Of a stretch of DNA of 64,000 nt, positions 38,397-46,215 are shown in pieces. Positions within the stretch are counted from its first letter, which is position 1. The number at the start of each line of letters is the position of its first letter. The notes beneath the pieces were generated by a model. That model had not been told where the DNA came from and made no database searches. It saw only the letters and a program-made list of their open reading frames with translations. Origin of the DNA: Jeotgalicoccus saudimassiliensis (GTDB lineage: Bacteria; Bacillota; Bacilli; Staphylococcales; Salinicoccaceae); contig NZ_CCSE01000001.1 of NCBI RefSeq assembly GCF_000756715.1, positions 1,116,001 to 1,180,000 of the forward strand, given 5' to 3'. Both the position numbers and the translations under genes were made by a program.

Positions 38397-39201
38397 ACTC
38401 CATTATGACTCCTATCGAAAACAGCTGCGCATTAAAGAACTGTTTCATTAAATAATACGGGTACTCTATATTCTCTCTCTGGAAAATACTGTGCTCCTCT
38501 GAATCGAGCATCGTAAATCTGAAATCATCGGATAATGTCCGCTTAATATATTTCGCTGATAAGTACGGATTAATAATCTGGTTATCATTGCTCATTACTG
38601 TCAGTATCGGCACACCCGCGACTTCTTCCATATTCTCGGATGTCAGTTTCATCTGGTTGATAATTGTTTTGTACCACTGGTAGCTGACTTTATCGACGAT
38701 CAGTTCATCCTGTTCATAACGTGCGAGGAACCGTTTATCCTGCGTGAAGTAACTCATCTTAATACCGAGATTAAATCTCGCCTCGTCACTCGTTACACGG
38801 ACGCTTGTCAGTATTGTATTTTTGCGGTTCATAAATGACTGTTTAAATGATAAGAGCGGATTCAACGCAACAATTCCGTCGGACTGGATTTTGTTCTGTC
38901 GGTGCGCCTCCAGTGCAATTAGTGCACCGAGACCCTGTCCAAGAATAAATGTCGGCAGATCATACCGCGCGGCAAGTTCGTGCCATTCTGCGACTCTTTC
39001 CACATACTGATCAAAACTGTTGATATGTCCCTTGTTGACACGTGTAGTCTGACCGTGCCCCGGCAGGTCGCCGATAATGACATGATAACCGTCACGACGC
39101 AGTTTTACCGTCAGCTCATCGTAGTACTCATGGTGCTCCAGCAAATCATGAACAATGACCACGACACCCTTTGGTTCGTTTTCTGTCTCCCACTTCCACA
39201 T
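38395..39201 (-). CDS. YtpA-like alpha/beta hydrolase lacking the nucleophile serine
   Basis: 268 aa serine-hydrolase fold in the position of ytpA (lysophospholipase). The oxyanion-side motif VVVIVHDLLEHHEYYDEL and GDLPGHGQT are present, as is a late acidic and SEEHSIFQ histidine region. The nucleophile elbow, normally GHSMGG, reads GQGLG at residues 88-92, so Gly90 replaces the catalytic serine. Start ATG 39201 follows AAGGAGAAAGCTT; the longer frame to 39228 lacks a site. Either a non-catalytic binder or an enzyme with another mechanism. A sequencing error is unlikely, because Ser to Gly is a clean codon. Confidence 0.82.
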   Translation of the reverse strand: MWKWETENEPKGVVVIVHDLLEHHEYYDELTVKLRRDGYHVIIGDLPGHGQTTRVNKGHINSFDQYVERVAEWHELAARYDLPTFILGQGLGALIALEAHRQNKIQSDGIVALNPLLSFKQSFMNRKNTILTSVRVTSDEARFNLGIKMSYFTQDKRFLARYEQDELIVDKVSYQWYKTIINQMKLTSENMEEVAGVPILTVMSNDNQIINPYLSAKYIKRTLSDDFRFTMLDSEEHSIFQRENIEYPYYLMKQFFNAQLFSIGVIME

Positions 39202-39280
39202 AAGCTTTCTCCTTACAAAAATATGCAAATTTGATATGATGGTTTTATTATAACATTTGAGAAGGGAAAGGATATTTAAA

Positions 39281-39784
39281 ATGATAATAGATTACAAAAA
39301 TCACACACCGGAGATTCATGACAGTGCTTTTATCGCGCCGAATGCAACGGTAATCGGAGATGTTAAAATCGGGGAAAATTCTTCAGTATTGTTCGGTTCG
39401 GTCGTACGCGGTGATATCGCACCTGTACGTATCGGTAATAACACGAATATCCAGGACCTGTCGGTACTGCATCAGACTCCGGGGCTGCCGTTAACTCTCG
39501 GAGACAATGTCACTGTCGGACATAAAGTGACACTCCACAGCTGCACGGTTAAAAGCGGGGCTTTAATTGGAATGGACTCAATCGTGCTTGACGATGCTGT
39601 AATTGGGGAAAATGCATTTATAGGCGCCGGCTCACTCGTTACAGGAGGAACAGTCATTCCGCCTAACACACTGGCGTTCGGACGTCCTGCAAAAGTGGTC
39701 AGAGAGCTGACAGCAGAAGACCTTGAGGAAATGAAACGTATCAACGAGACATATGTTGGTCACATTCCGAACTATAAAAATTAA
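39281..39784 (+). CDS. ytoA: Gamma-carbonic-anhydrase-like hexapeptide protein (YtoA)
   Basis: 167 aa left-handed beta-helix protein of the YrdA/PaaY/CaiE group. Repeats run from FIAPNATVIGDVKIGENSSV to AFIGAGSLVTGGTVIPPN. The metal ligands are recognisable in the LHQT, TVGHKVTLHSC positions (three histidines). Start at 39281 gives the family-typical MIIDYKNHTPEIHDSAFI; AAAGG lies nine bases upstream. Carbonic anhydrase activity is unproven for most members. Confidence 0.88.
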   Translation: MIIDYKNHTPEIHDSAFIAPNATVIGDVKIGENSSVLFGSVVRGDIAPVRIGNNTNIQDLSVLHQTPGLPLTLGDNVTVGHKVTLHSCTVKSGALIGMDSIVLDDAVIGENAFIGAGSLVTGGTVIPPNTLAFGRPAKVVRELTAEDLEEMKRINETYVGHIPNYKN

Positions 39785-39824
39785 ATAAATAAAAAGTTTT
39801 ACACCCTTTTTCTATAAAAAGGCG

Positions 39825-39859
39825 ATATAATAAATTGAGCACAAAAAGAAAACGCTTTA
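39825..39859 (+). promoter_or_regulatory. Promoter and weak cre-like box of proline dehydrogenase
   Basis: TATAAT at 39825-39830, with no good -35 at the usual distance, is followed by AGAAAACGCTTTAT (39846-39859), which keeps the AAACGCTTT core but has three mismatches to the cre consensus. Repression by CcpA from this downstream position would suit a proline catabolic gene; weak evidence. Confidence 0.4.
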
Positions 39860-39877
39860 TTTACAGGAGGATTAGCA

Positions 39878-40864
39878 ATGGGAGTAGTTAGGGATATTTT
39901 CATCGGTTTATCAGAAAACAAGATTTTGAATGACGCATCAAAGCAAATAGGGCTTCGTTTTGGTGCACAGAAAGTTGTCGGAGGAACGGGTGTAAATGAC
40001 ACTCTCAAGCGTCTTGCCGACATTAATAATCAGGGAATGAGCGTTACGTTTGATAACCTCGGGGAATTCGTTTCCGACCGCAGCGAAGCTGAAAAAGAAA
40101 AAAACAACATTATTAAAATGATCCGGGAAAGTCATAAAGCCGGACTTGATGCGCATGCATCGGTTAAGCTTTCACAAATTGGATTAGGAATAGATGAAAC
40201 GTTTTGCTACAACAACATTAAAGAAATTATGGAAGCTGCCAAAGAGGCAAATATGTTCGTCAACCTTGATATGGAGAACTACTTATCAAAAGAACAGTCA
40301 CTGACAATTCTTGATAAGCTCCTTGAAGAATATGACAACGTGGGCACTGTAATTCAGGCATATTTCTACGATGCGAAAAAAGAAGTCAGAAAGTACAAGA
40401 ATATACGTACACGTTTAGTAAAAGGTGCGTACAAAGAGCCGGATACGATTGCATACCAGTCGAAGGAGGATATCGATCAGTCCTACTTCGAAATTATTAA
40501 AACACATTTAGTTGAAGGTGACGGATTTACATCCATCGCAACACATGACCACAACATTATCGAGAAAACAATCCGTTTTATTGAAACGCAAAAAATTTCA
40601 AAAGACAAATTTGAATTCCAGATGCTGTACGGTTTCCGTAAAGACTATCAGCAGGATTTAGTCGCACGCGGCTATAATATGTGTGTGTATGTACCTTATG
40701 GTACTGACTGGTACGCTTACTTCATGAGACGACTTGCGGAAAGACCTCAAAACCTTAACCTTGTTGTGAAGTCACTGACTTCGAGCAAAAAAGTAAAAGC
40801 CGGTGCGGCAATAGCTGCTGCAGTCGCAGGTCTTGCACTTGTACGTAAAGCGTTTAAAAATTAA
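39878..40864 (+). CDS. putB: Proline dehydrogenase
   Basis: 328 aa monofunctional FAD-dependent enzyme that oxidises proline to pyrroline-5-carboxylate. Blocks GLDAHASVKLSQIGLGID, NLDMENYLSKEQSL, RLVKGAYKEPDTIAYQSK, HDHNII and FEFQMLYGFRKD are typical, and the C-terminal YVPYGTDWYAYFMRRLAERP is the family end motif. After it comes an extra hydrophobic tail (KAGAAIAAAVAGLALVRKAF), possibly a membrane anchor. ATG 39878 follows ACAGGAGGATTAGC. The two fluoride-channel genes follow only 18 bp downstream. Confidence 0.94.
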   Translation: MGVVRDIFIGLSENKILNDASKQIGLRFGAQKVVGGTGVNDTLKRLADINNQGMSVTFDNLGEFVSDRSEAEKEKNNIIKMIRESHKAGLDAHASVKLSQIGLGIDETFCYNNIKEIMEAAKEANMFVNLDMENYLSKEQSLTILDKLLEEYDNVGTVIQAYFYDAKKEVRKYKNIRTRLVKGAYKEPDTIAYQSKEDIDQSYFEIIKTHLVEGDGFTSIATHDHNIIEKTIRFIETQKISKDKFEFQMLYGFRKDYQQDLVARGYNMCVYVPYGTDWYAYFMRRLAERPQNLNLVVKSLTSSKKVKAGAAIAAAVAGLALVRKAFKN

Positions 40865-40882
40865 GTTTAGATTGGAATTTAT

Positions 40883-41248
40883 ATGAATAAATATTTAAGT
40901 ATAGGCGCAGGTGCAGCTCTCGGTGCACTCTTGCGCTTTTTACTGTCCATAGGTGCACTGACGCTGCAGCTGCCGTTTTACAGCAGCACTTTATTAGTGA
41001 ATATCGCCGGCGCACTGTTAATCGGTTTTTGTATCGCGAAAGAATTAAAACCGAAAAACTCCGGTTTTTTAATAACGGGATTCCTTGGGAGTTTCACGAC
41101 ATTTTCGATGCTGAGCTATGAACATTATCTGCTTCTGTCATATGGAGACTATGTAATGTTTATAATCTATCTCGGACTCAACCTGTTCGCAGGTATCATC
41201 GCTGTCTTCCTTGGATTTACGCTCGGAGGTAAAAAATTAAATGCTTAA
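40883..41248 (+). CDS. crcB1: Fluoride channel subunit FluC/CrcB 1
   Basis: 121 aa, four membrane helices. FluC signatures: GAALGALLRFLL, LLVNIAGALLIGF (NxxG) and FLGSFTTFSMLSYE. Forms a dual-topology channel, here probably as a heterodimer with the next gene, which overlaps it by eight bases. Exports fluoride from the cytoplasm. No fluoride riboswitch precedes it; it follows putB closely. Confidence 0.93.
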   Translation: MNKYLSIGAGAALGALLRFLLSIGALTLQLPFYSSTLLVNIAGALLIGFCIAKELKPKNSGFLITGFLGSFTTFSMLSYEHYLLLSYGDYVMFIIYLGLNLFAGIIAVFLGFTLGGKKLNA

Positions 41249-41603
41249 TATACTGACGATGATGGTTGCAGCCGCACTCGGTGCTTGTCTGAGAGCGTAT
41301 ATTAACGAGCTGCCCGTTTTTAAAGATAAAGACATGCCTTACAATACGATGACGGTTAATATACTGGGCGCATTCCTGATGGGATTCGTCGTTATGCTGG
41401 TCACGGCAAACACACAGTATTATCTAATTATCATTACCGGATTTTCAGGCGGGTTTACGACGTATTCACAATTTGCATTAGATCAGTTTAACCTGCTCCG
41501 TGAGAAAAAAACTAAATTATTTTTTAAATACTCGCTAAGCACCATTTTCTTTACCCTGGTTGCTGTTGCATTCGGCTTAATTGCCGGGAGTATGTTTGTG
41601 TGA
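41241..41603 (+). CDS. crcB2: Fluoride channel subunit FluC/CrcB 2
   Basis: 120 aa, four membrane helices, with GACLRAYINELP, MTVNILGAFLMGF and GFSGGFTTYSQFALDQ. The start overlaps crcB1, and the pair is typical of Firmicutes, where two opposite-topology subunits make one channel. Ends at a bidirectional terminator. Confidence 0.93.
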   Translation: MLNILTMMVAAALGACLRAYINELPVFKDKDMPYNTMTVNILGAFLMGFVVMLVTANTQYYLIIITGFSGGFTTYSQFALDQFNLLREKKTKLFFKYSLSTIFFTLVAVAFGLIAGSMFV

Positions 41604-41606
41604 AAA

Positions 41607-41648
41607 CAAAAAGTTACCATCTGTTAAAAACAGATGGTAACTTTTTTA
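41607..41648. terminator. Bidirectional terminator between crcB2 and the SSS symporter
   Basis: AAAAGTTACCATCTG pairs with CAGATGGTAACTTTT; A-run and T-run flank it on both sides. Confidence 0.93.
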
Positions 41649-41649
41649 T

Positions 41650-43245
41650 TTACGCCGCAACTCCAAGCGGTGAAAAGATTATATAACTGCCGACAACAAT
41701 TGCCAGTACCGCAATGCCTGCGACATATCTGTATTTCCACGGTGTCATGTCCACTTTTGAGAAGTCTGACTGCAGGTCGAATTCATTCGATGGATACAGC
41801 TTATTAAATACAAGCAGCACTGCCAGATCGATAAAGAACAGTACGCTCAGTATATATAAGTAATGCACATCCGATAAAAACAGGCTTGCTGATGTGTACA
41901 GAATTATATGAGTTATAAATGTAATTTTCGCACCGAGCTTCGATGTCTTTTTCGCAAAGAATCCTACCATTACTAGTATTAATACGGGCAGACTGTATAT
42001 TCCGTTAAACTGCTGCACGACTGCATACAATCCTGACGGGAACAGTGCGATTAACGGTGCAAGTATGACTACAATCACCCCGGCTACAATCGTTGTGATT
42101 CTTCCTACATATGATACCTTTCTATCCGATGCATTTTTGTTAATAAATGATTTATAGAAGTCCAGCGAGAATAATGTCACCGTACTGTTCAGTGCTCCTA
42201 CAAATGAGCTCATAATTGCACCAAATATAATAGCACCGAACAGCCCGTATGCCCATTCCGGCAATATCGTGCTGATCAGCATCGGATACGCGTTATCTGC
42301 TGTACCCTCGATATTTCCGTTAAAAATATTGTATGCAATAATACCAGGCAGTACTAAGAACAATGCACCGAATATTTTAAATATACTTAAATAAATTGCA
42401 CCTTTCTGTGCTTCTTTCAAGCTTTTTGCTGCCAGTGCTTTCTGTACAATCATCTGATTCGTACACCAGAAAAACAGATTGTTAAACAGCATACCGAAAA
42501 ACAGTGTCGGCCACGGAACAATAGCTGAGTCTACTGCACCCCACGCGTTTAATTTTTCCGGAGTATCTTTGACAATCCGGTCAAAGCCCTGAAGATAATT
42601 CCCGTCCCCAAGAAATCTGAGCGCAACTATTGTTACTGCCAGTCCGCCGACTATTAAACCGATTCCGTACAATGTATCACTGTACGCACTTAACGACAGA
42701 CCACCGATAAATAAATACATTATTCCCGCCGCTCCGATGACCACCGCGATAATAATCACCGCTGTACCGTCACTGATATTCAGAAATCCGCTGACATTAA
42801 ACAGCTGGTTAAATACGAGAGAACCAGAATATAAAACAACAGGCAGAAACGATACTACATAAGTGAAAATAAATAGCATTGATACCAGTCTCTTCGTAAA
42901 TACGTCATAACGCATTTCGATAAACTCGGATATCGTGCTGATTCCGTATTTTAAATATTTAGGAAGGAATACCCAGCACAGCAGTACAACTGCGACTGCC
43001 GCTGTGACTTCCCATGCCATAACTTCCATACCTGCAACAAAACTCTGGCCGTTCTGCCCGACGAGCTGTTCGGTTGATAAGTTGGTCATAATTATAGTTG
43101 ATGCGACCGCAAATCCGGTCAGGCTGTGTCCGCCCATAAAATATCCGGATGCGCTCTTTTTATTTACGCTTCTTGATCTGAAATATGCATATAGTGCCAC
43201 GCCGATAATTACTGTTAAAAATATAATAATAGACAAAACACTCAA
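41650..43245 (-). CDS. Solute:sodium symporter (SSS family)
   Basis: 531 aa with about thirteen membrane helices. Typical SSS features: GYFMGGHSLTGFAVASTIIMTNLS, FIEMRYD in TISEFIEMRYD, FWCTNQMIVQKALAAKSLKEAQKG and FGAIMSSFVGALNSTVTLFSLD. It belongs to the sugar/myo-inositol or sialic acid-like side (YidK-type), and the substrate is unknown. TTG 43245 is chosen because AGGAGAG lies eight bases upstream; the frame from ATG 43263 would place that site inside the gene. A 24-codon ORF lies just upstream in the leader. Confidence 0.87.
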   Translation of the reverse strand: MSVLSIIIFLTVIIGVALYAYFRSRSVNKKSASGYFMGGHSLTGFAVASTIIMTNLSTEQLVGQNGQSFVAGMEVMAWEVTAAVAVVLLCWVFLPKYLKYGISTISEFIEMRYDVFTKRLVSMLFIFTYVVSFLPVVLYSGSLVFNQLFNVSGFLNISDGTAVIIIAVVIGAAGIMYLFIGGLSLSAYSDTLYGIGLIVGGLAVTIVALRFLGDGNYLQGFDRIVKDTPEKLNAWGAVDSAIVPWPTLFFGMLFNNLFFWCTNQMIVQKALAAKSLKEAQKGAIYLSIFKIFGALFLVLPGIIAYNIFNGNIEGTADNAYPMLISTILPEWAYGLFGAIIFGAIMSSFVGALNSTVTLFSLDFYKSFINKNASDRKVSYVGRITTIVAGVIVVILAPLIALFPSGLYAVVQQFNGIYSLPVLILVMVGFFAKKTSKLGAKITFITHIILYTSASLFLSDVHYLYILSVLFFIDLAVLLVFNKLYPSNEFDLQSDFSKVDMTPWKYRYVAGIAVLAIVVGSYIIFSPLGVAA

Positions 43246-43288
43246 AGCTAAATCTCTCCTCATTTAATGGTGTTAATCAATAAGCAGT

Positions 43289-43363
43289 TCATTCAGCTTT
43301 TTTAAATAAAGAAAAAGTAAATTTAGCGATGATATCAAACTCCGTTAATATCATGGGGTCCAT
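43289..43363 (-). CDS. Candidate 24-aa leader peptide before the SSS symporter
   Basis: ATG 43363 follows AGAGGTGG by eleven bases, and the frame ends at TGA 43289, about 43 bp before the symporter start. The peptide begins MDPMILTEFDIIAKF and ends FKKAE: hydrophobic middle and basic end. It could be a leader peptide, a small transporter-associated protein or chance. The rest of 43246-43511 is AT-rich and shows no further gene. Confidence 0.35.
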   Translation of the reverse strand: MDPMILTEFDIIAKFTFSLFKKAE

Positions 43364-43487
43364 ATCTAAAATTTCCACCTCTTTATGTGTAATACAATTT
43401 CAAATAGAATAACTATAAGTGTAGTACAGTATTATTTAAAACGCTAATTTTAAATATTCAATTTATTCATCATATAATTTTATAACA

Positions 43488-43514
43488 AAAAAACCAGAGT
43501 TTCCTCTAGTTTTA
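43488..43514 (-). terminator. Terminator of the hexapeptide acyltransferase gene
   Basis: AACTAGAG pairs with ACTCTGGTT (one mismatch, G-T pairs) around a short loop, with a T-run on the minus strand. Confidence 0.7.
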
Positions 43515-44132
43515 ATGATGTAAATTCACAAATTCTTCTATCGGCAAATGAAAATCCTGGATGTGGTCTTTGATTTTATCGTGAGACCAATCCCACCACT
43601 TTATTTCAAGCAGTGCACTTATCACATCATCGTTAAATCTTCTTTTAATTTCTTTTGCCGGAACTCCCACAACAATTGCATACGGCGCAACATCTTTAGT
43701 CACTACAGCACCTGCACCAATCACTGCACCATGCCCTACTGTAACTTCTGGCGAGATAATCGCGCCGTGTCCAATCCATGTGTCATGACCAATCGATGTT
43801 ACACGACCTTGTCTATGATTGAAAAATTCACTGTCATCAAAATCACTGAAGCCGTACATTTTCTGTCTGTACGTGAAATGATGCAGTGACGGTCTATCAT
43901 AGGGATGGTCCGTCGGACCAATTCTTACCGTTGCAGCGATATTTGAAAATTTACCTATAACAGTGTTCTGCACAAAACAGAACTGCCCGGTATAGGAATA
44001 ATCTCCTAACGTACTGTTCTCTAAAAAGTTAAACATACCCACTTCAGTATAAGCACCGAACTCACAGTTTTTAACATTCGTATTATCATGAATTAATACA
44101 TCTTTACCTAACTGCTTATTTAGAATATTCAT
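43512..44132 (-). CDS. Hexapeptide-repeat acyltransferase (CatB-like)
   Basis: 206 aa trimeric beta-helix transferase of the xenobiotic/phosphonate acetyltransferase branch. The loop [22 protein letters not shown] carries the catalytic-type His. Then [30 protein letters not shown] forms the acetyl-CoA-binding coils, and [15 protein letters not shown] ends them. ATG 44132 follows GGAGGATAAAG. The group includes members in phosphonate loci, but no phosphonate gene is here, so the acceptor is unknown. Confidence 0.82.
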   Translation of the reverse strand: MNILNKQLGKDVLIHDNTNVKNCEFGAYTEVGMFNFLENSTLGDYSYTGQFCFVQNTVIGKFSNIAATVRIGPTDHPYDRPSLHHFTYRQKMYGFSDFDDSEFFNHRQGRVTSIGHDTWIGHGAIISPEVTVGHGAVIGAGAVVTKDVAPYAIVVGVPAKEIKRRFNDDVISALLEIKWWDWSHDKIKDHIQDFHLPIEEFVNLHH

Positions 44133-44149
44133 CTTTATCCTCCAGCTCA

Positions 44150-44205
44150 TTAATACTTACAATCTTACCTTGGCGCCATCTCTGACGAAGTAAAGTAAGT
44201 ATTAA
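44150..44205. repeat. Perfect 11-bp inverted repeat upstream of the acyltransferase
   Basis: TTAATACTTAC (44150-44160) and GTAAGTATTAA (44195-44205) are 34 bp apart, upstream of the acyltransferase ribosome site. There is no T-run on either strand, so it is not a terminator; an operator or leader stem is possible. Confidence 0.6.
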
Positions 44206-44226
44206 CTTTGTAGAGAACAAGTAAAT

Positions 44227-44463
44227 TTAGCCCAGCTTTCTGTACTGTTGCTGATTGGAGGATGTTTTCTCAATCACTTCGACTGATTTTTTCTTCTCCA
44301 CTTTGTCTAAAAACAGACGGCCTAAACTGCTTCGCGTTTCCGTTTCAATACGGTTCCACTTATAGCCTTTAAAAAGATCCTTCAGCAGAAACACTTCGCC
44401 TTCTTTTAAGTTCTTCGTTTCCTGCCATGCTTTTTTAATCAGCTTTTTCTCACTCTTTGCCAT
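44227..44463 (-). CDS. Small basic DUF1413-like protein
   Basis: 78 aa, Lys-rich, with FLLKDLFKGYKWNRIETETRSS, the FxLKDLF..WNRI pattern of DUF1413 proteins. Those are often found beside toxin-antitoxin or stress genes but have no assigned function. Start is ATG 44463, with GAGG eight bases upstream; the neighbouring ATG at 44466 is equally possible. It lies about 58 bp downstream of the PH-domain gene on the same strand. Confidence 0.65.
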   Translation of the reverse strand: MAKSEKKLIKKAWQETKNLKEGEVFLLKDLFKGYKWNRIETETRSSLGRLFLDKVEKKKSVEVIEKTSSNQQQYRKLG

Positions 44464-44521
44464 CATTATCACCTCGGTTTCTCTTAAATTATTAATACCC
44501 ACTTTAGAGAGGTTCTAACAA

Positions 44522-44887
44522 CTACAGCACTGCATTTGCAATCAGCATATCTATTTCACGGATATCTATTTTTTTATCAAGTTTGATTTTAAAATTACCT
44601 GTCCTTGTCCACAACTCAATTTCAGAATTAAAATCAAACATGCCCTTAGCATTTTCCGATGACCATATATCAATGATTTTATATGGTATGGAGTATATTT
44701 CAACTTTCTTTCCTGTCATCCCCTGTGAATCGCGCACAATGATACGTTTAGTCGTAAATGTAACACTGTCGCGGAATGTTTTATACGATTCAACCGCTTC
44801 TTCTCCATTTACAAGCATTTCTTTTATATCTTCCGGTACTGGAATTTCAGCGAACAATGTAACTTCCAGAATGTTTCCAACTTCCAT
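44522..44887 (-). CDS. Bacterial PH-domain protein (bPH_1 type)
   Basis: 121 aa forming one PH fold: EAVESYKTFRDSVTFTTKRIIVRDSQGMTGKKVEIYSIPYKII is the family core, and WTRTGNFKIKLDKKIDIREID ends it. No membrane segment. In Bacillus these proteins are stress-responsive and of unknown ligand. Start taken at ATG 44887; an in-frame GTG at 44899 is only two bases from its AAAGG and is less likely. Confidence 0.8.
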   Translation of the reverse strand: MEVGNILEVTLFAEIPVPEDIKEMLVNGEEAVESYKTFRDSVTFTTKRIIVRDSQGMTGKKVEIYSIPYKIIDIWSSENAKGMFDFNSEIELWTRTGNFKIKLDKKIDIREIDMLIANAVL

Positions 44888-44911
44888 AAATCTACTCACT
44901 GCCTTTCAGTT

Positions 44912-46153
44912 TTATTTATTTGTATTCAGTAATCTCATTGATGTTAGTAACAGTACGTTCGCACCATTAACTAATTGCTCCGGCGACGTATATTCCAGCG
45001 GATTATGGCTGACTCCGTCTTTACTCGGGACGAAGATCATTGCCGAAGGTGCAATTCTATTAATCATCTGTGCATCATGCCCTGCCCCCGACGTCATAAG
45101 CTTGGAACTTAACTTTAAATCCCCTGCTGCTGCGACGATATTTTCAACGATTGTCTTATCAAAAGTGACAGGTTCAAAAATTGCAAACTCTGTTGCCTGC
45201 ACGCCGATTTTACCTTCCTCTTCTATTTCCTTAAGTGTATTTCTGACTAATTCCTGTGCTTCATGGAACCCTTTCTCTGTCGGGCTTCTCATATCCAGCG
45301 TAAATGTGGCTTTTGAAGGAATAATCGTCGCTGCATTCGGCTCCAGCTGAATGGAACCGAGTGTCGCTACAGTATCCAGTCCGTTTTTATTTATATAGTT
45401 ATACAGCGTCGACATAAAGTAAGTCACTGCCTGCATCGGGTCTTTACGTAAGTAGTTTGGCGTTGAGCCTGCATGGTTCGCTTCACCGGTAAAAATGATT
45501 TCACGTCTCGAGTTCCCCTGCAGATTATGCACTGCACCAATTTCAAGTTCTTCTGTATCGAGTACCGGTCCCTGTTCGATATGAAGTTCAATGTAAGCTT
45601 CCGGCTCTATAAACCCGGGTTCATTTTGACCGGCATAGCCGATACGTTCCAGTTCATCCCCGAGACGCAGTCCGTCGATACCGACAGTATCGAGTGCCTT
45701 GTCTATATCCAGATCTCCGGAATACACAAGAGAACCGAGCATACTTGGCGGGAATCGTACGCCTTCTTCATTTGTAAATGCTGCGATTGTCACCGGTCTG
45801 TTCGTTTTAACATTGTTCTCTTTCAGCGTCTGGACAGTTTCCAAGCCCGACAGTACACCGTAACTGCCGTCATATTTCCCTGCATCGATTACAGAGTCAA
45901 TATGCGAGCCGAGCATTAACGGCTTCCGGCCTTTGTTATGCTCTTCTTCCCATGTCGCAAAAACATTTCCAAAACGGTCGACTTCAACTTTTAAACCCAG
46001 TTCATCAAACCAGCTGATCAGCAGATCTCTGCCAAGCTTATCTTCGTCAGAAAGTGCCAGTCTGATCAGCTGACCTTTGTCGTTTCTTCCGACTTCTCCC
46101 AGTTCATTAATTCTGTTCAGTAATCTGTCTTCATTAATTTTTAATTGTTCCAC
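44912..46153 (-). CDS. N-carbamoyl-L-amino-acid hydrolase / allantoate amidohydrolase family (M20)
   Basis: 413 aa binuclear zinc hydrolase. Motifs: LGSHIDSVIDAGKYDGSYGV (His, Asp), AFTNEEGVRFPPSMLGS (Glu pair), ELHIEQGPVLD and SGAGHDAQMINRIAP. It cleaves carbamoyl or ureido groups from amino acids or allantoate; the exact substrate is not visible. GTG 46153 is preferred because AAAGGGG precedes it by about ten bases, whereas the frame from 46186 starts within that site. It lies downstream of lplA2 with a 62-bp gap and no terminator. Confidence 0.85.
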   Translation of the reverse strand: MEQLKINEDRLLNRINELGEVGRNDKGQLIRLALSDEDKLGRDLLISWFDELGLKVEVDRFGNVFATWEEEHNKGRKPLMLGSHIDSVIDAGKYDGSYGVLSGLETVQTLKENNVKTNRPVTIAAFTNEEGVRFPPSMLGSLVYSGDLDIDKALDTVGIDGLRLGDELERIGYAGQNEPGFIEPEAYIELHIEQGPVLDTEELEIGAVHNLQGNSRREIIFTGEANHAGSTPNYLRKDPMQAVTYFMSTLYNYINKNGLDTVATLGSIQLEPNAATIIPSKATFTLDMRSPTEKGFHEAQELVRNTLKEIEEEGKIGVQATEFAIFEPVTFDKTIVENIVAAAGDLKLSSKLMTSGAGHDAQMINRIAPSAMIFVPSKDGVSHNPLEYTSPEQLVNGANVLLLTSMRLLNTNK

Positions 46154-46215
46154 TTTAGATGCGCCCCTTTTTTTAAAAAAATGCATTTACTGATATTTAC
46201 CCTGAGCCGTTGAAT

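Noticed and set aside
40840-40882. Search for a fluoride riboswitch before crcB1
   Set aside because: The gap is only 18 bp and no aptamer-like sequence is present in the end of putB.
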